64,000 bases of DNA from Pseudomonas fluorescens (GCF_002837185.1 NZ_KZ477985.1:392167-456166); one strand, 5' to 3'; positions 20,835-31,825 are shown, numbered from the stretch's first letter. A program made the numbers and translations. The notes: generated by a model from the sequence alone, not told the origin.

Positions 20835-20861
20835 AATGTACATTTTATTAATATGTACGTT
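20835..20861. promoter_or_regulatory. Candidate operator 2 (AATGTACAT...TATGTACGTT)
   Basis: Again two GTAC cores exactly 17 bases apart in an AT-rich setting, ending a few bases before the GAGGG ribosome site of the amidase gene. It would overlap the promoter or leader of the catabolic genes, which fits repression. Confidence 0.55.
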
Positions 20862-20877
20862 TGTGAGGGTCATCCTG

Positions 20878-22212
20878 ATGTCAGACGCCACTTCAATGGC
20901 CGAGGACTTCGCCAGTGGTCGCAGCGACCCGGTGCAAGCCCTCGAACAGGCACTGGACAAAGCCAGCCAGGTTCCGTCGGTATTTATCAGCCTGACGCCC
21001 GAGCGCGCCCGTCGTGAAGCCCAAGCCTCTGCCGCACGTTGGCGCGCCGGCCAGCCGTTGAGCAGGTTCGATGGCGTGCCGCTGGCCTGGAAGGACCTGT
21101 TCGACGTGGCTGGCAGCATCACCACGGCGGGCGCCGCCTATCGCCGCCATGCGCCCGTCGCGTTGCTCGATGCACCCACCGTCGGCCTGCTGTGTCGTGC
21201 CGGAATGGTCAGCGTCGGCAAGACCAACCTCAGCGAACTGGCCTATTCCGGCCTGGGCCTGAACCCCCATTTCGGCACGCCGCACAATCCCCATGGCAAT
21301 GATCAACCGCGCATCCCCGGCGGATCTTCCTCGGGGTCGGCCGTGGCCGTTGCCGCCGGCATCGTGCCCATCGCCATGGGCACCGACACTGCCGGGTCCA
21401 TCCGCATTCCCTCGGCGTTCAACGGCCTGGTGGGTTACCGCAGCAGCAGTCGGCGCTACAGCCGCGATGGCGTGTTCCCACTGGCGCACAGCCTCGACAG
21501 CCTCGGCCCGATAAGCCGCAGCGTGCGTGACGCCCTGGCCGTCGACGACTTGCTGCATGGCCGCAGCCACACCCAGAGCCAGACCTCCATCGCCCGCAGC
21601 CTCAAGGGCCAGCGCTTCGTGCTGGCGCAGCAGGACGTCGAACCCGCCGTGGGCAACAACCTGTTGCGCGCGGTCGCGCAACTCAAGGCCCACGGCGCGC
21701 TGGTCGAAGCGCGCGAATGCCCGGCCTTCCAGGCGACACTGGAACTGATCAAGCACCATGGCTGGCTCGGCGCCTTCGAAGCCTTCGCCCTGCACCAGGC
21801 GTTACTCGACAGCCGCGACGCCGATCAGCTCGACCCTCGCGTGCGCCGTCGCCTGGAAGCCGCACGCTCACTGCCGGCCAGCCAACTGATCCACCTGACC
21901 GACTCCCGCCGCCGCCTGCAACAGCAACTGATCGAAGACCTCGACGGCGCCGTCCTGATTACGCCGACCGTTGCCCACGTGGCCCCGCCGTTAGCCGCGC
22001 TTGAAGCTGACGATGACCTGTTCGTTCAAACCAACCTCGCCACCCTGCGCCTGACCATGCCCGGCAGTTTGCTCGACATGCCAGGCGTGACCCTGCCCAG
22101 CGGCTGCGATGCCCAGGGGCTGCCCACCGGGTTGCTGCTCAGCGTCCCGACGGGAGAAGACGCACGCCTGCTGCGCGCAGCGTTGTGCGTTGAATCCGTA
22201 ATGACAATTTAA
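20878..22212 (+). CDS. Amidase signature family enzyme
   Basis: Hydrolase of about 444 residues with the Ser-cisSer-Lys triad of the amidase signature family: Lys72 in [12 protein letters not shown], Ser150 in GGSSSGSA and Ser174 in [10 protein letters not shown]. No signal peptide is seen, so it is cytoplasmic. The ATG at 20878 is chosen because GAGGG lies 8 bases upstream. A longer frame from 20800 would run through the operator-like repeat. It resembles GatA-like and allophanate/biuret-type amidases, but the window has no gatB or gatC. The imidase-like gene starts 12 bases after its stop. The likely role is cleaving the linear amide released by the imidase; the substrate is unknown. Confidence 0.88.
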   Translation: MSDATSMAEDFASGRSDPVQALEQALDKASQVPSVFISLTPERARREAQASAARWRAGQPLSRFDGVPLAWKDLFDVAGSITTAGAAYRRHAPVALLDAPTVGLLCRAGMVSVGKTNLSELAYSGLGLNPHFGTPHNPHGNDQPRIPGGSSSGSAVAVAAGIVPIAMGTDTAGSIRIPSAFNGLVGYRSSSRRYSRDGVFPLAHSLDSLGPISRSVRDALAVDDLLHGRSHTQSQTSIARSLKGQRFVLAQQDVEPAVGNNLLRAVAQLKAHGALVEARECPAFQATLELIKHHGWLGAFEAFALHQALLDSRDADQLDPRVRRRLEAARSLPASQLIHLTDSRRRLQQQLIEDLDGAVLITPTVAHVAPPLAALEADDDLFVQTNLATLRLTMPGSLLDMPGVTLPSGCDAQGLPTGLLLSVPTGEDARLLRAALCVESVMTI

Positions 22213-22223
22213 GGAGACACTCC

Positions 22224-23102
22224 ATGGCTAAAGACATCCTCTGTGCATTTGGCGTCGACGTTGACGCCGTCGCCGGCTGGCTCGGTTCCTACGGCGGTGA
22301 AGACTCGCCGGACGACATCTCTCGCGGCCTGTTTGCCGGTGAAATCGGCGCGCCACGCCTGCTCAAACTGTTCGAACGCTACGGCCTGCGCACCACCTGG
22401 TTTATCCCCGGTCACTCGATGGAAACCTTCCCCGAGCAGATGAAGGCCGTGGCCGACGCCGGCCACGAGATCGGCGTGCACGGCTACAGCCACGAAAACC
22501 CGATCGCGATGACCGCCGAGCAGGAAGAAATCGTTCTCGACAAGTCCATCGAACTGATCACCCGGGTCACCGGCAAGCGCCCCACCGGCTACGTGGCGCC
22601 TTGGTGGGAGTTCAGCAAGGTCACCAACGAACTGCTGCTGAAAAAAGGCATCAAGTACGACCACAGCCTGATGCACAACGACTTCCACCCTTACTACGTG
22701 CGCAAGGGCGATACCTGGACCAGGATCGACTACAGCCAGCACCCCGATACCTGGATGAAACCCCTGGTGCGCGGCGAAGAAACCGACCTGGTGGAGATCC
22801 CGGCCAACTGGTACCTCGACGACCTGCCGCCGATGATGTTCATCAAGAAAGCCCCCAACAGCCACGGCTTCGTCAACCCGCGTCACCTGGAAGAAATGTG
22901 GCGCGACCAGTTCGACTGGGTCTACCGCGAACACGAACACGCCGTGTTCACCATGACCATCCACCCCGACGTGTCCGGCCGCCCGCAAGTGCTGCTGATG
23001 CTCGAGCGTCTGATCGAACACATCCAGAGCCATGCCGGCGTGCGCTTCGTCACCTTTGACGAAATTGCCGATGACTTCATCCGCCGCCAGCCGCGTACCT
23101 GA
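22224..23102 (+). CDS. Cyclic-imide-hydrolase-like NodB-fold enzyme
   Basis: This 292-residue cytoplasmic protein is of the polysaccharide-deacetylase (NodB) fold. The metal site is visible: [10 protein letters not shown] (Asp12/Asp14), and His86 and His90 in HGYSHENP. In length and in the stretches [18 protein letters not shown] and [11 protein letters not shown] it resembles, from memory, the imidase of Pseudomonas putida YZ-26 and PuuE-type allantoinases, which open cyclic imides or ureides rather than deacetylate sugars. An adjoining amidase and no export signal support a small-molecule substrate. GGAG precedes the ATG. The call imidase is an inference from family resemblance and context; generic database names would be polysaccharide deacetylase. 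Confidence 0.85.
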   Translation: MAKDILCAFGVDVDAVAGWLGSYGGEDSPDDISRGLFAGEIGAPRLLKLFERYGLRTTWFIPGHSMETFPEQMKAVADAGHEIGVHGYSHENPIAMTAEQEEIVLDKSIELITRVTGKRPTGYVAPWWEFSKVTNELLLKKGIKYDHSLMHNDFHPYYVRKGDTWTRIDYSQHPDTWMKPLVRGEETDLVEIPANWYLDDLPPMMFIKKAPNSHGFVNPRHLEEMWRDQFDWVYREHEHAVFTMTIHPDVSGRPQVLLMLERLIEHIQSHAGVRFVTFDEIADDFIRRQPRT

Positions 23103-23116
23103 ACCTGCGTCACCCT

Positions 23117-23214
23117 GTAGGAGCGGGCTTGCTCGCGAAGAACCAGAGAGCGCCGCGTGCATCCAGGATGCCCGCGTCATCGTTGACGATTTTCGCGAGC
23201 AAGCTCGCTCCTAC
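23117..23214. repeat. REPIN, GTAGGAGCGGGCTTGC variant
   Basis: Facing inverted pair in the gap between the imidase-like gene and the MFS gene, with left unit GTAGGAGCGGGCTTGCTCGC. It artificially extends the MFS frame upstream. Confidence 0.88.
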
Positions 23215-23245
23215 AGGGCCCATCAATCCCCCTGAGGCGCGATCT

Positions 23246-24586
23246 ATGTCCATCTACAACAAGCTTGACCTGACTGGCTGGAAACCCCGGCAGCTGACTT
23301 CCCGGGAGGTGCGCTTCGCCACCTGGATCGCGTTTTTCGCCTGGGTGTTTGCGGTGTACGACTTCATCCTGTTCGGCACCCTGCTGCCGGAGATTGGCCG
23401 GCACTTTGGATGGGGTGAAGTGGAGCAGGCCGAGATTGCGACCTGGGTGGCGGTGGGCACCGCCGTGGTCGCCCTGGCCATCGGACCGATCGTGGACAAG
23501 CTGGGGCGACGCAAGGGGATTATCTTCACCGTGGCCGGTTCCGCGTTGTGCTCGGCGCTGACTGCGATAGGCGGGGCGTGGGGCAAATCGCCGCTGATCC
23601 TGATCCGTTCGCTGGGCGGCCTGGGCTATGCCGAGGAAACCGTCAACGCCACCTACCTGACCGAGCTGTACGGCGCCTCCGAAGACCCGCGGTTGACCAA
23701 GCGTCGCGGCTTCATCTACAGCCTGGTGCAGGGCGGCTGGCCGGTCGGCGCGTTGATCGCCGCCGGGTTGACCGCGCTGTTGCTGCCGATCATCGGCTGG
23801 CAGGGCTGCTTCATTTTTGCGGCGATCCCGGCTGTGGTGATCGCGATCATGGCGCGCAAGCTCAAGGAGAGCCCGCAGTTCCAGGTCCACGAACGCATCA
23901 GCCGGCTGCGTAAAAGCGGCGCGGTGAGCGACGCGCAGAACGTCGCGCAGACCTACGGCGTGGACTATGACGAGCACAGCAAGGCCGGTCTCAAGGCCGC
24001 GTTCCGTGGGCCGGCTCGCCGTGCCACGTTGGTGATCGGCGCCGCGTTGTTGCTCAACTGGGCGGCGATTCAGGTGTTCAGCGTGCTGGGGACTTCGGTG
24101 ATCGTCAGCGTGCACCACATCTCGTTCGAGAACTCGCTGATCATCCTCGTGCTGTCGAACCTGGTGGGTTATTGCGGCTACTTGAGCCACGGCTGGATGG
24201 GCGACAAGATCGGCCGTCGCAACGTGATCGGCCTGGGTTGGATGCTCGGTGGTCTGGCGTTCGCCGGGATGCTGTTCGGCCCGAGCAATATGGCGATGGT
24301 GGTCGGGCTGTACAGCCTGGGCCTGTTCTTCCTGATCGGGCCATATTCGGCGGCGCTGTTCTTTATCAGCGAGAGTTTCCCTACCAGCATCCGCGCCACT
24401 GGCGGCGCGATCATCCATGCCATGGGCCCGATTGGTGCGGTGGTCGCAGGCTTTGGTGCAACCCAGGTGCTGTCCGCCGGCAGTGACTGGCAGACCGCCG
24501 CGCTGTGGTTTGGCGCCGTGCCGTGCTTCTTGTCCGGCCTGTTGATGTTTGCCGCGCGCCATGTGCGTCCGGAAACCGTTCAGTAA
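23246..24586 (+). CDS. MFS transporter (sugar/acid-type)
   Basis: Inner-membrane major facilitator of 446 residues with about 12 hydrophobic segments. The loop 2-3 signature appears as DKLGRRKG, with the equivalent GDKIGRRN in the second half. A cytoplasmic loop of about 60 residues lies between the halves ([18 protein letters not shown] onward). Similarity in layout is to the sialate/aromatic-acid transporter branch. The ATG at 23246 follows GAGG by 8 bases. Between the imidase-like enzyme and two dehydrogenases, it is the best candidate importer of the cluster substrate. Direction and substrate are inferred only. Confidence 0.9.
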   Translation: MSIYNKLDLTGWKPRQLTSREVRFATWIAFFAWVFAVYDFILFGTLLPEIGRHFGWGEVEQAEIATWVAVGTAVVALAIGPIVDKLGRRKGIIFTVAGSALCSALTAIGGAWGKSPLILIRSLGGLGYAEETVNATYLTELYGASEDPRLTKRRGFIYSLVQGGWPVGALIAAGLTALLLPIIGWQGCFIFAAIPAVVIAIMARKLKESPQFQVHERISRLRKSGAVSDAQNVAQTYGVDYDEHSKAGLKAAFRGPARRATLVIGAALLLNWAAIQVFSVLGTSVIVSVHHISFENSLIILVLSNLVGYCGYLSHGWMGDKIGRRNVIGLGWMLGGLAFAGMLFGPSNMAMVVGLYSLGLFFLIGPYSAALFFISESFPTSIRATGGAIIHAMGPIGAVVAGFGATQVLSAGSDWQTAALWFGAVPCFLSGLLMFAARHVRPETVQ

Positions 24587-24596
24587 GGAGTCAATG

Positions 24597-25358
24597 ATGA
24601 ACCGTAACGTTGCCTTGATTACCGGTGCCGCCAGCGGCATCGGCCAAGCCCTCGCCGTGGCCTATGCGCGCCACGGTGTGGCGGTGGTCGGCGGGTATTA
24701 CCCGGCTGACCCCCATGACCCGCAGGCCACCGTCAGCCTGGTGCAGGCCGCCGGTGGCGACTGCCTGATGTTGCCGTTGGACGTGGGCGATACCGCCTCG
24801 GTGGATGCACTGGCCGCGCAGGGCGTACAGCATTTTGGTCGGCTGGATTACGCCGTGGCCAACGCCGGGTTGCTGCGTCGCGCGCCGTTGCTGGAGATGA
24901 CCGATGCGCTGTGGGACGAGATGCTCAATGTCGACCTGACGGGGGTCATGCGCACCTTTCGCGCGGCGACCCGGCATATGCACGAAGGCGGCGCGTTGGT
25001 GGCGATTTCGTCGATTGCCGGAGGCGTGTATGGCTGGCAAGAGCATTCGCATTACGCGGCCGCCAAGGCCGGCGTGCCGGGGTTGTGCCGCTCGCTGGCG
25101 GTGGAGTTGGCGGCAAAGGGCATACGCTGTAATGCGGTGATTCCAGGGTTGATCGAGACGCCGCAGTCATTGGATGCGAAGAACTCGCTGGGGCCGGAAG
25201 GGTTGGCGAAAGCGGCGAAAGCGATCCCGCTGGGACGGGTAGGGCGTGCGGATGAGGTGGCTTCATTGGTGCAGTTTTTAACCAGTGATGCATCGAGTTA
25301 CCTGACCGGGCAGAGCATCGTCATCGACGGTGGCCTGACCGTACGCTGGCCCGACTGA
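24597..25358 (+). CDS. Short-chain dehydrogenase/reductase 1
   Basis: NAD(P)-dependent oxidoreductase of the classical SDR family, 253 residues. The cofactor motif is TGAASGIG near residues 10-17. NAG occurs in VANAGLL. The catalytic Ser is in ISSIAGG, and Tyr and Lys are in HYAAAKAG (YxxxK). It ends with [16 protein letters not shown], typical of 3-oxoacyl-ACP-reductase-like SDRs. AAGGAG lies 6 bases before ATG 24597; an ATG one codon earlier is possible. It starts 10 bases after the MFS stop. It probably oxidises a hydroxyl group of the cluster substrate or intermediate. Confidence 0.92.
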   Translation: MNRNVALITGAASGIGQALAVAYARHGVAVVGGYYPADPHDPQATVSLVQAAGGDCLMLPLDVGDTASVDALAAQGVQHFGRLDYAVANAGLLRRAPLLEMTDALWDEMLNVDLTGVMRTFRAATRHMHEGGALVAISSIAGGVYGWQEHSHYAAAKAGVPGLCRSLAVELAAKGIRCNAVIPGLIETPQSLDAKNSLGPEGLAKAAKAIPLGRVGRADEVASLVQFLTSDASSYLTGQSIVIDGGLTVRWPD

Positions 25359-25376
25359 CTGTACTGGATCAAAAAT

Positions 25377-25462
25377 GTGGGAGGGGGCTTGCCCCCGATG
25401 GCTGTGGCTCAGAAAAACCACTGTGACTGACCCACCGCTATCGGGGGCAAGCCCCCTCCCAC
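25377..25462. repeat. REPIN, GTGGGAGGGGGCTTGC type
   Basis: Perfectly matched facing pair between the two dehydrogenase genes. Confidence 0.9.
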
Positions 25463-25495
25463 ATTGGAACTGTGTTTATTCGGGAGATTATTTAC

Positions 25496-26245
25496 ATGCC
25501 TCAACTCACCCACCGCCGCGCCGTCATCACCGGCGCCGGCAGCGGCATCGGTGCCGCTATCGCCCGTGCGTACGCCGCTGAAGGCGCACGCCTGGTGCTG
25601 GCCGACCGCAACGCCGCCAGCCTCGCCGAAACCGCGATCACCTGCCGCAACCTCGGTGCCGAGGTGTTCGAATGCCTGGCTGACGTCGGCACCGTCGAAG
25701 GCGCCCAGGCCAGTGTCGACTGTTGCGTCGAGCACTTGGGCGGTATCGATATCCTGGTCAACAACGCAGGCATGCTCACCCAGGCGCGCTGCGTCGACCT
25801 GTCCATCGCGATGTGGAACGACATGCTGCGCGTCGACCTCACCAGCGTCTTCGTCGCCAGCCAGCGCGCCTTGCCGCACATGGTTGCGCAGCGTTGGGGG
25901 CGGATCATCAATGTCGCCTCGCAACTGGGCATCAAGGGCGGCGCCGAACTGACGCATTACGCCGCCGCCAAGGCCGGCGTGATTGGCTTTACCAAGTCCC
26001 TGGCGCTGGAAGTGGCCAAGGACAATGTGCTGGTCAACGCCATCGCCCCCGGCCCCATCGAGACGCCATTGGTCAGCGGCATCAGCGCTGACTGGAAGCG
26101 GGCCAAGGCCAGGGAGCTGCCCCTGGGCCGCTTCGGGCTGGCCGACGAAGTGGCGCCGACGGCGGTGCTGCTGGCCAGCGAGCCCGGCGGCAACCTGTTC
26201 GTCGGCCAGACCCTGGGCCCGAACGCCGGCGATGTCATGCCATGA
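25496..26245 (+). CDS. Short-chain dehydrogenase/reductase 2
   Basis: Second classical SDR, 249 residues, with TGAGSGIG for cofactor binding, NNAGM, the catalytic Ser region NVASQLG and HYAAAKAG (YxxxK). The C-terminal part (GGNLFVGQTLGPNAGDVMP) lacks the usual DGG, a difference from SDR 1. The ATG at 25496 has GGGAGA 8 bases upstream. It shares little identity with SDR 1 beyond family motifs, so the two probably act on different intermediates rather than being a recent duplication. The small MCGLCG gene starts 13 bases downstream. Confidence 0.92.
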   Translation: MPQLTHRRAVITGAGSGIGAAIARAYAAEGARLVLADRNAASLAETAITCRNLGAEVFECLADVGTVEGAQASVDCCVEHLGGIDILVNNAGMLTQARCVDLSIAMWNDMLRVDLTSVFVASQRALPHMVAQRWGRIINVASQLGIKGGAELTHYAAAKAGVIGFTKSLALEVAKDNVLVNAIAPGPIETPLVSGISADWKRAKARELPLGRFGLADEVAPTAVLLASEPGGNLFVGQTLGPNAGDVMP

Positions 26246-26258
26246 ACGGGGTGTAATC

Positions 26259-26561
26259 ATGTGCGGACTCTGCGGATTGCTCGGCGAAGACCTGCATTGG
26301 AGCGACCCCCTGGGCGACGAGCTGCCCAGGCGTCGTGAACGCCTGCGCCGGATCGCGGCGATCAACCAGGTGCTGGCGGTGTTTCGGCTCAAAGTCGAAG
26401 ACTTCCAGGGCGCGTCGTATCTGTTGCTGGGCGCCACTGGCAAACAGGAACTGGCCAGCGGCCTGGATCAGCTGTGGCAGGCGGCGCAGAACATGCTCGG
26501 TCGTCCGTTGGATCCCCTCGACCCCAAACTGCTCGACCATTTGGAATGCAACCCACTGTAG
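26259..26561 (+). CDS. Small protein with N-terminal MCGLCG, unknown function
   Basis: This 100-residue cytoplasmic protein is not recognised. It begins MCGLCGLLGEDLHW. The CxxC pair (Cys2, Cys5) with His13 could bind metal, and Cys2 after Met also recalls the N-terminal nucleophile of class II glutamine amidotransferases (MCGxxG), but the rest is far too short for that domain. The remainder is charged and helical (RRRERLRRIAAINQVLAVFR), then GASYLLLGATGKQELASGLD. It lies between SDR 2 and the CobW gene, so a role as a metal-delivery partner or oxidoreductase subunit is possible. The TAG stop is formed by the first bases of a REPIN, so the original C terminus may have differed. Confidence 0.75.
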   Translation: MCGLCGLLGEDLHWSDPLGDELPRRRERLRRIAAINQVLAVFRLKVEDFQGASYLLLGATGKQELASGLDQLWQAAQNMLGRPLDPLDPKLLDHLECNPL

Positions 26562-26656
26562 GCGCGGGCTTGCCCGCGAAAAACCTCAACGATAACGCGT
26601 GCATCCTGGATAAACGCGGTGTCCCTGAGTGCTTCGCGAGCAAGTTCGCTCCTGCA
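26558..26656. repeat. REPIN, GTAGGCGCGGGCTTGC variant, degenerate
   Basis: The left unit GTAGGCGCGGGCTTGCCCGC overlaps the stop codon of the small gene. The right unit (GCGAGCAAGTTCGCTCCTGC) carries substitutions. It separates the small gene from the CobW gene. Confidence 0.8.
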
Positions 26657-26674
26657 AGCGGCGGAGGTATAAAA

Positions 26675-27645
<971 letters not shown>

Positions 27646-27649
<4 letters not shown>

Positions 27650-28821
27650 TCACGTTGAGGGTCCTCGGCACGTCGGTCACCTTGCTCGAATGCCTGCGCG
27701 TGCGGGCCGAGCAGGAACTGGGTATCCGCCTGGTGTATCAGGTACACGACGTCGAACAAGCCCAGCGCATCGCGGTGATGCAGCCCGAAAGCTACGACCT
27801 GTACGACCAGTGGTTTCACAATGTCGATTTCGTGTGGCCGGCCCGGGCGATCCAACCCATCGACACCCGGCGCGTCGCGTTGTGGCACGAGATCAATGAC
27901 CTGCCCAAGCGCGGACGTCTGTCGCCCGATGACCGCCTGGGCAGCGGCAGCGTGCCCAGCGAGCGGTTGTTCGTGCAGCACGATGGCAGCCTGGGCAGCA
28001 CGGTTACCGAGCGCATCAGCATGCTGCCCCTGACCCACAACGCCGACAGCTTTGCCTACCGTCCCGAGCGTATGCCCGACGGGTTTTGCCACGGCAATGA
28101 AAGCTGGGGCTGGCTGTTGGACCCCGCGTGGCGTGCGCGCACGGCCTTGCAAAGCGACGCCGCCATCGGCGCCCTGGACGCCGCGCTGGCGGTGCAGGGG
28201 GCAGGGCTGGCCAGCTTCAAGGACATTGGCAACATGAGCATCGAAGAGATCGATTTGCTGGCCGACGTCCTGGTGCGCAAGCAGAAGGAAGGGCACTTTG
28301 CGGCGTTCTGGTCCGATGACGAAGAAGCCGCGCAATTGATGCTCAGCCCCAGCATCGATATCCAGAGCCTGTGGTCGCCGACCTTGATGCGCCTGCACCG
28401 CGCCGGGGTGAAATACCGCCTGGCGGTGCCACGTGAAGGCTATCGGGCCTGGTTTGGTGGCTTGTCATTATCGCGCCATGCCCAGGGCGCGGTGCTGGAT
28501 GCGGCCTATGCTTACTTGAATTGGTGGCTGTCGGGCTGGCCCGGGGCGGTGATGGCTCGGCAGGGCTATTACATCGGTAATCCGGCGCGCAGTCGCGATC
28601 ACTTGAGCCGTGCGGAGTGGGATTACTGGTACGCGGGCAAGCCTGCGCGAGAGCAACTGCCGGGCAGCGATGGCCTGCCGCTGATCGATATTGGCGAAGT
28701 GCGCGACGGCGGCTCCTATGAACAGCGCATGGGGCATATTGCGGTATGGAATTCGGTCATGGATGAGCACAACTACCTGGTGCGGCGCTGGGGGGATTTC
28801 ATGCGGGCCCGGCGAGGCTGA
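27646..28821 (+). CDS. Substrate-binding-protein-like protein without signal peptide
   Basis: This 391-residue protein resembles periplasmic spermidine/putrescine (PotD-type) solute-binding proteins. The mature-protein start LRVLGTSVTLLECLRVRAEQ is followed by ELGIRLVYQV, and later YRLAVPREGYRAWFGGLSLS and DAAYAYLNWWLSGWPGAVMA fit the family. However, translation begins right at that point (MITLRVLGTS), inside the end of the CobW gene, leaving no room for a signal peptide. No ABC permease or ATPase gene lies nearby. It may therefore be a cytoplasmic ligand-binding or enzyme subunit derived from the SBP fold. It is the last gene of the cluster and is followed by a strong terminator. Confidence 0.82.
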
Positions 28822-28886
28822 CGCGCAGCGTCACGGGATGCATTCCCACGCGGAGCAAGGGAACGAGCATTCAGTGGCGCAAAGAA

Positions 28887-28920
28887 AAGGCGGTTACCTG
28901 TTGAAGGTAACCGCCTTTTT
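28887..28920. terminator. Bidirectional rho-independent terminator
   Basis: Twelve-base-pair stem AAGGCGGTTACC/GGTAACCGCCTT with a 7-base loop, A-rich on the left and T-rich on the right. It can end both the catabolic cluster (+) and gcd (-), which converge here. Confidence 0.92.
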
Positions 28921-28937
28921 AATACCGCCAGTCTTGC

Positions 28938-31355
28938 TTATTCCGGCAGTTTGAACGCCATCACGTAGTCACCCTGCTTGGTGCCCAGGGAGCCATGACC
29001 GCCGGCCACGACCAGCACGTATTGCTTGCCGTCCTTGCCGGTGTAGGTCATCGGGGTGGTTTGCGCGCCTGCAGGCAGGCGGCCTTCCCACAGTTGCTTG
29101 CCGTTTTTCACGTCATAGGCACGCAGGTACTGGTCGAGGGTGCCGCTGAGGAACGCGACGCCACCGGCGGTGGTGAACGTACCGCCCAGGCTCGGCACAC
29201 CCATGGTCAGCGGGATCGGGATCGGCGAGCTGTCACGCACGGTGCCGTTCTTGTGCATCCAGATGGTCTGGTTGGTGGTCAGGTCGACCGCTGCCACGTA
29301 ACCCCATGCCGGCGCCTGGCACGGCAGGCCCATTGGCGACAGCAGCGCTTCGAGGATCACACCGTACGGCGCGCCTTTGTTTGGCTGTACGCCTTCGGTT
29401 TCGCTGACGCGTGGGCCTTGCTTGGCAATGTCGGCCGCCGGGATCAGTTTCGATTTGAACGCCATGTAGCTCGGGTTCACGAAGGCGATCTGGCGCACCG
29501 GGTCAACCGAAATGCCGCCCCAGTCGAACACGCCGAAGTTGCCTGGGTACACGATCGAGCCTTGCAGTGACGGCGGGGTGAACGGGCCGTCGTAGCGCAG
29601 CGACTTGAAGTCGATCCGGCAGATCAGTTGGTCGAACGGCGTCACGCCCCACATGTCACGCTCTTTGAGGGGCGGTGGCATGAAGTTCAGCTCGGACTTG
29701 GGCTGGGTAGCCGCGGTGCGATCGCCCGCGACGGCACCCTGTGGTACCGGGATTTCATTGAAAGGCACAATCGGCCAGCCGGTGGCGCGGTCCAGCACGT
29801 AGATGCTGCCTTGCTTGGTCGATGCCATCACCGCGTGCCTGACGCCGGCAGCGGTCTTGATGTCGATCAGCGACGGCTGGCCGCCTACGTCCATGTCCCA
29901 CAGGTCGTGGTGGGTGAACTGGACGGTCCACTTCACATGGCCGGTCGCGATGTCCAGGGCGGTCAGGCCGGCCGCGTACTTCTCGGAGTCTTCGGTACGG
30001 TCGCCGCCGTACTGGTCGGGCATCTGGTTGCCCATCGGCAGGTAGAGCATGCCGAGTTTTTCATCCACGGCAAACATGGACCACATGTTCGGCGAGTTGC
30101 GGGTGTAGGTCTTGCCTTCGGCCAACGGGGTGGTGTCGTGCGGGTTGCCGCTGTCCCAGTTCCACACCAGCTTGCCGGTGTGCACGTCGAACGCACGGAT
30201 CACGCCGCTTGGCTCGTCGACGGAAACGTTGTCGGTCACGTGACCGCCGATGACCACCAGGTTTTTGGTCACGGCCGGTGGCGAGGTGGAGTAGTAACCC
30301 CCTGGGGCGAAGCTGCCGATATTGGCGCGCAGGTCGACCTGGCCTTTGTCACCGAAGTCTTCGCACATCTTGCCGGTGTCGGCGTTCAGGGCGATCAGAC
30401 GGGTGTCGGCGGTCGGCACGAAGATGCGTTTCGGGCAGGCGTTCGGTACGGCGGCCGGGCTGGCCTTGCCGGTTGGCTTCTGCTCGGAAGCGTAGGCGGC
30501 GTCATCGTGATACGACACGCCACGGCAGGTCATGTGCGCCCAACCCTTGAAGTTCTCGGCACCCTGGGTGCTGATCTTCGGGTCGAAACGCCAGATTTCC
30601 TTGCCGGTGTCCGGGTCCAGGGCAATCACTTGGCTGTGCGGGGTACACACGTAAAGCATGCCGTTGACTTTCAGCGGGGTGTTTTCCGCAGTGGTTTCAC
30701 CGGGATCGCCCGCGCCGGGAATGTCACCGGTACGGAAGGTCCAGGCCGGCACCAGCTTGTGCGCGTTTGCCGGGGTGATCTGGGCCAGTGGCGAGTAACG
30801 GTCACCGAAGGCCGAGCGGCCATAGGAATTCCAGTCACCGTCAGCCTGGCTCGGCGCAGTGTTGGTCATGCCGGCCACCGTGTCGCGGTTCAGTTGGCCG
30901 GTCTTGACCATTTCACCGGGGTTGGTGAATTGGCTGGCCAGGGCGGTAGCGCCCGCCAGCACCACGGCGGCGCTCAGCGCGCCGGTGCCCAGCGGCGCGG
31001 CCTGGCCATGCAGCAACGGACGGCGAAACCACGGCAGCAACATGACGATGCCCAGGGCGAACAGCAGGGCCAGGCGCGGCACCAGCTGCCACCAGTCAAG
31101 GCCCACTTCCCACAGTGCCCACACGGTGCTGGCGAACAGCACCAATGCGTACAGGCCCAGCGCGGCGCGGCGGGTGGCCAGCAGCAACACGCCGGTCAGG
31201 GCGATGCCGATACCGGCCAGCAGGTAGTACCACGACCCGCCGAGCATGCTCAGCTTGACCCCACCGGCCAGCAAGGCCAGCCCCATGATCAGCAGCAAGA
31301 CGCCTAGCAACCTGGGCAGCAGGCGGCTTGGGCTTGAGGCACCATCAGTGCTCAT
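28938..31355 (-). CDS. gcd: PQQ-dependent membrane glucose dehydrogenase
   Basis: Oxidises glucose (and possibly other aldoses) to the lactone in the periplasm and feeds electrons to ubiquinone. The 805-residue protein has five hydrophobic segments in its first about 145 residues. A large PQQ beta-propeller domain follows, with repeated Trp-docking blades, for example DWNSYGRSAFGDRYSPLAQI, and GNQMPDQYGGDRTEDSEKYA near the active site. It closes with GKQYVLVVAGGHGSLGTKQG. Length and layout match Gcd of Pseudomonas (about 800). Quinate or shikimate dehydrogenases share the fold, but the length and membrane domain favour Gcd. It is convergent with the catabolic cluster and has a GGAG ribosome site. 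Confidence 0.93.
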   Translation of the reverse strand: MSTDGASSPSRLLPRLLGVLLLIMGLALLAGGVKLSMLGGSWYYLLAGIGIALTGVLLLATRRAALGLYALVLFASTVWALWEVGLDWWQLVPRLALLFALGIVMLLPWFRRPLLHGQAAPLGTGALSAAVVLAGATALASQFTNPGEMVKTGQLNRDTVAGMTNTAPSQADGDWNSYGRSAFGDRYSPLAQITPANAHKLVPAWTFRTGDIPGAGDPGETTAENTPLKVNGMLYVCTPHSQVIALDPDTGKEIWRFDPKISTQGAENFKGWAHMTCRGVSYHDDAAYASEQKPTGKASPAAVPNACPKRIFVPTADTRLIALNADTGKMCEDFGDKGQVDLRANIGSFAPGGYYSTSPPAVTKNLVVIGGHVTDNVSVDEPSGVIRAFDVHTGKLVWNWDSGNPHDTTPLAEGKTYTRNSPNMWSMFAVDEKLGMLYLPMGNQMPDQYGGDRTEDSEKYAAGLTALDIATGHVKWTVQFTHHDLWDMDVGGQPSLIDIKTAAGVRHAVMASTKQGSIYVLDRATGWPIVPFNEIPVPQGAVAGDRTAATQPKSELNFMPPPLKERDMWGVTPFDQLICRIDFKSLRYDGPFTPPSLQGSIVYPGNFGVFDWGGISVDPVRQIAFVNPSYMAFKSKLIPAADIAKQGPRVSETEGVQPNKGAPYGVILEALLSPMGLPCQAPAWGYVAAVDLTTNQTIWMHKNGTVRDSSPIPIPLTMGVPSLGGTFTTAGGVAFLSGTLDQYLRAYDVKNGKQLWEGRLPAGAQTTPMTYTGKDGKQYVLVVAGGHGSLGTKQGDYVMAFKLPE

Positions 31356-31709
31356 AGTGTGTTTCTCCGTTACGTTGGAATTATGTAACCCCGTGCTTCA
31401 CTCACTGTAGATGACGATTCGGCGCGGGCTTGGTTCATCGTTTTTTTTGGATTTTTCCGTGGATAACCGGGTTACCCACAGGCGAGCAATAACCACCCAG
31501 GCGCAGGTCTAGTTCAGACAGCGCTGTCTTTTCGTACAGGGAAATTCGGCAAAATGGGGCGGCCGGCAGGTGAAGCGTTTCAGATTGTTGCGAAGGATAA
31601 TGCGGCGGGGCTGTTTGAGGAAGGGTGAATCGCAAGATGCATCATTTCAGATTTGGTAACAGTGACAGATAGTCGCTGCCTGAATAGCCTGATGGGAGGT
31701 TCTATCTCT
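31356..31709. other. Intergenic region upstream of gcd
   Basis: About 350 bases without a supported gene. It must hold the gcd promoter. A short inverted repeat GTTACGTTGGAATTATGTAAC-like (GTTAC/GTAAC arms) lies near 31373-31393, close to the gcd start, and may be an operator. A 66-codon minus-strand frame here has no ribosome site and is not called. Confidence 0.5.
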
Positions 31710-31807
31710 GTAGGAGCGAGCTTGCTCGCGAAAAAACCACTGGCGCCGCGTGTGTTCAGGAAGCACGCGTTATCGTTGCCGTTTTTCGCGAGCGAGCTCG
31801 CTCCTAC
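31710..31807. repeat. REPIN, GTAGGAGCGAGCTTGC type
   Basis: Facing pair directly downstream of the TonB receptor gene; the right unit has GAGCGAGCTCGCTCCTAC, one base different from its partner. Confidence 0.88.
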
Positions 31808-31825
31808 AGGGGGGTGAGAGGGCGG

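Noticed and set aside
26259..26561. Class II glutamine amidotransferase for the MCGLCG protein
   Set aside because: The N-terminal MCGxxG is suggestive, but 100 residues is too short for the domain and no further amidotransferase motif is seen.
31435..31635. 66-codon minus-strand frame upstream of gcd
   Set aside because: No ribosome site, no recognisable features, and located in a promoter region.
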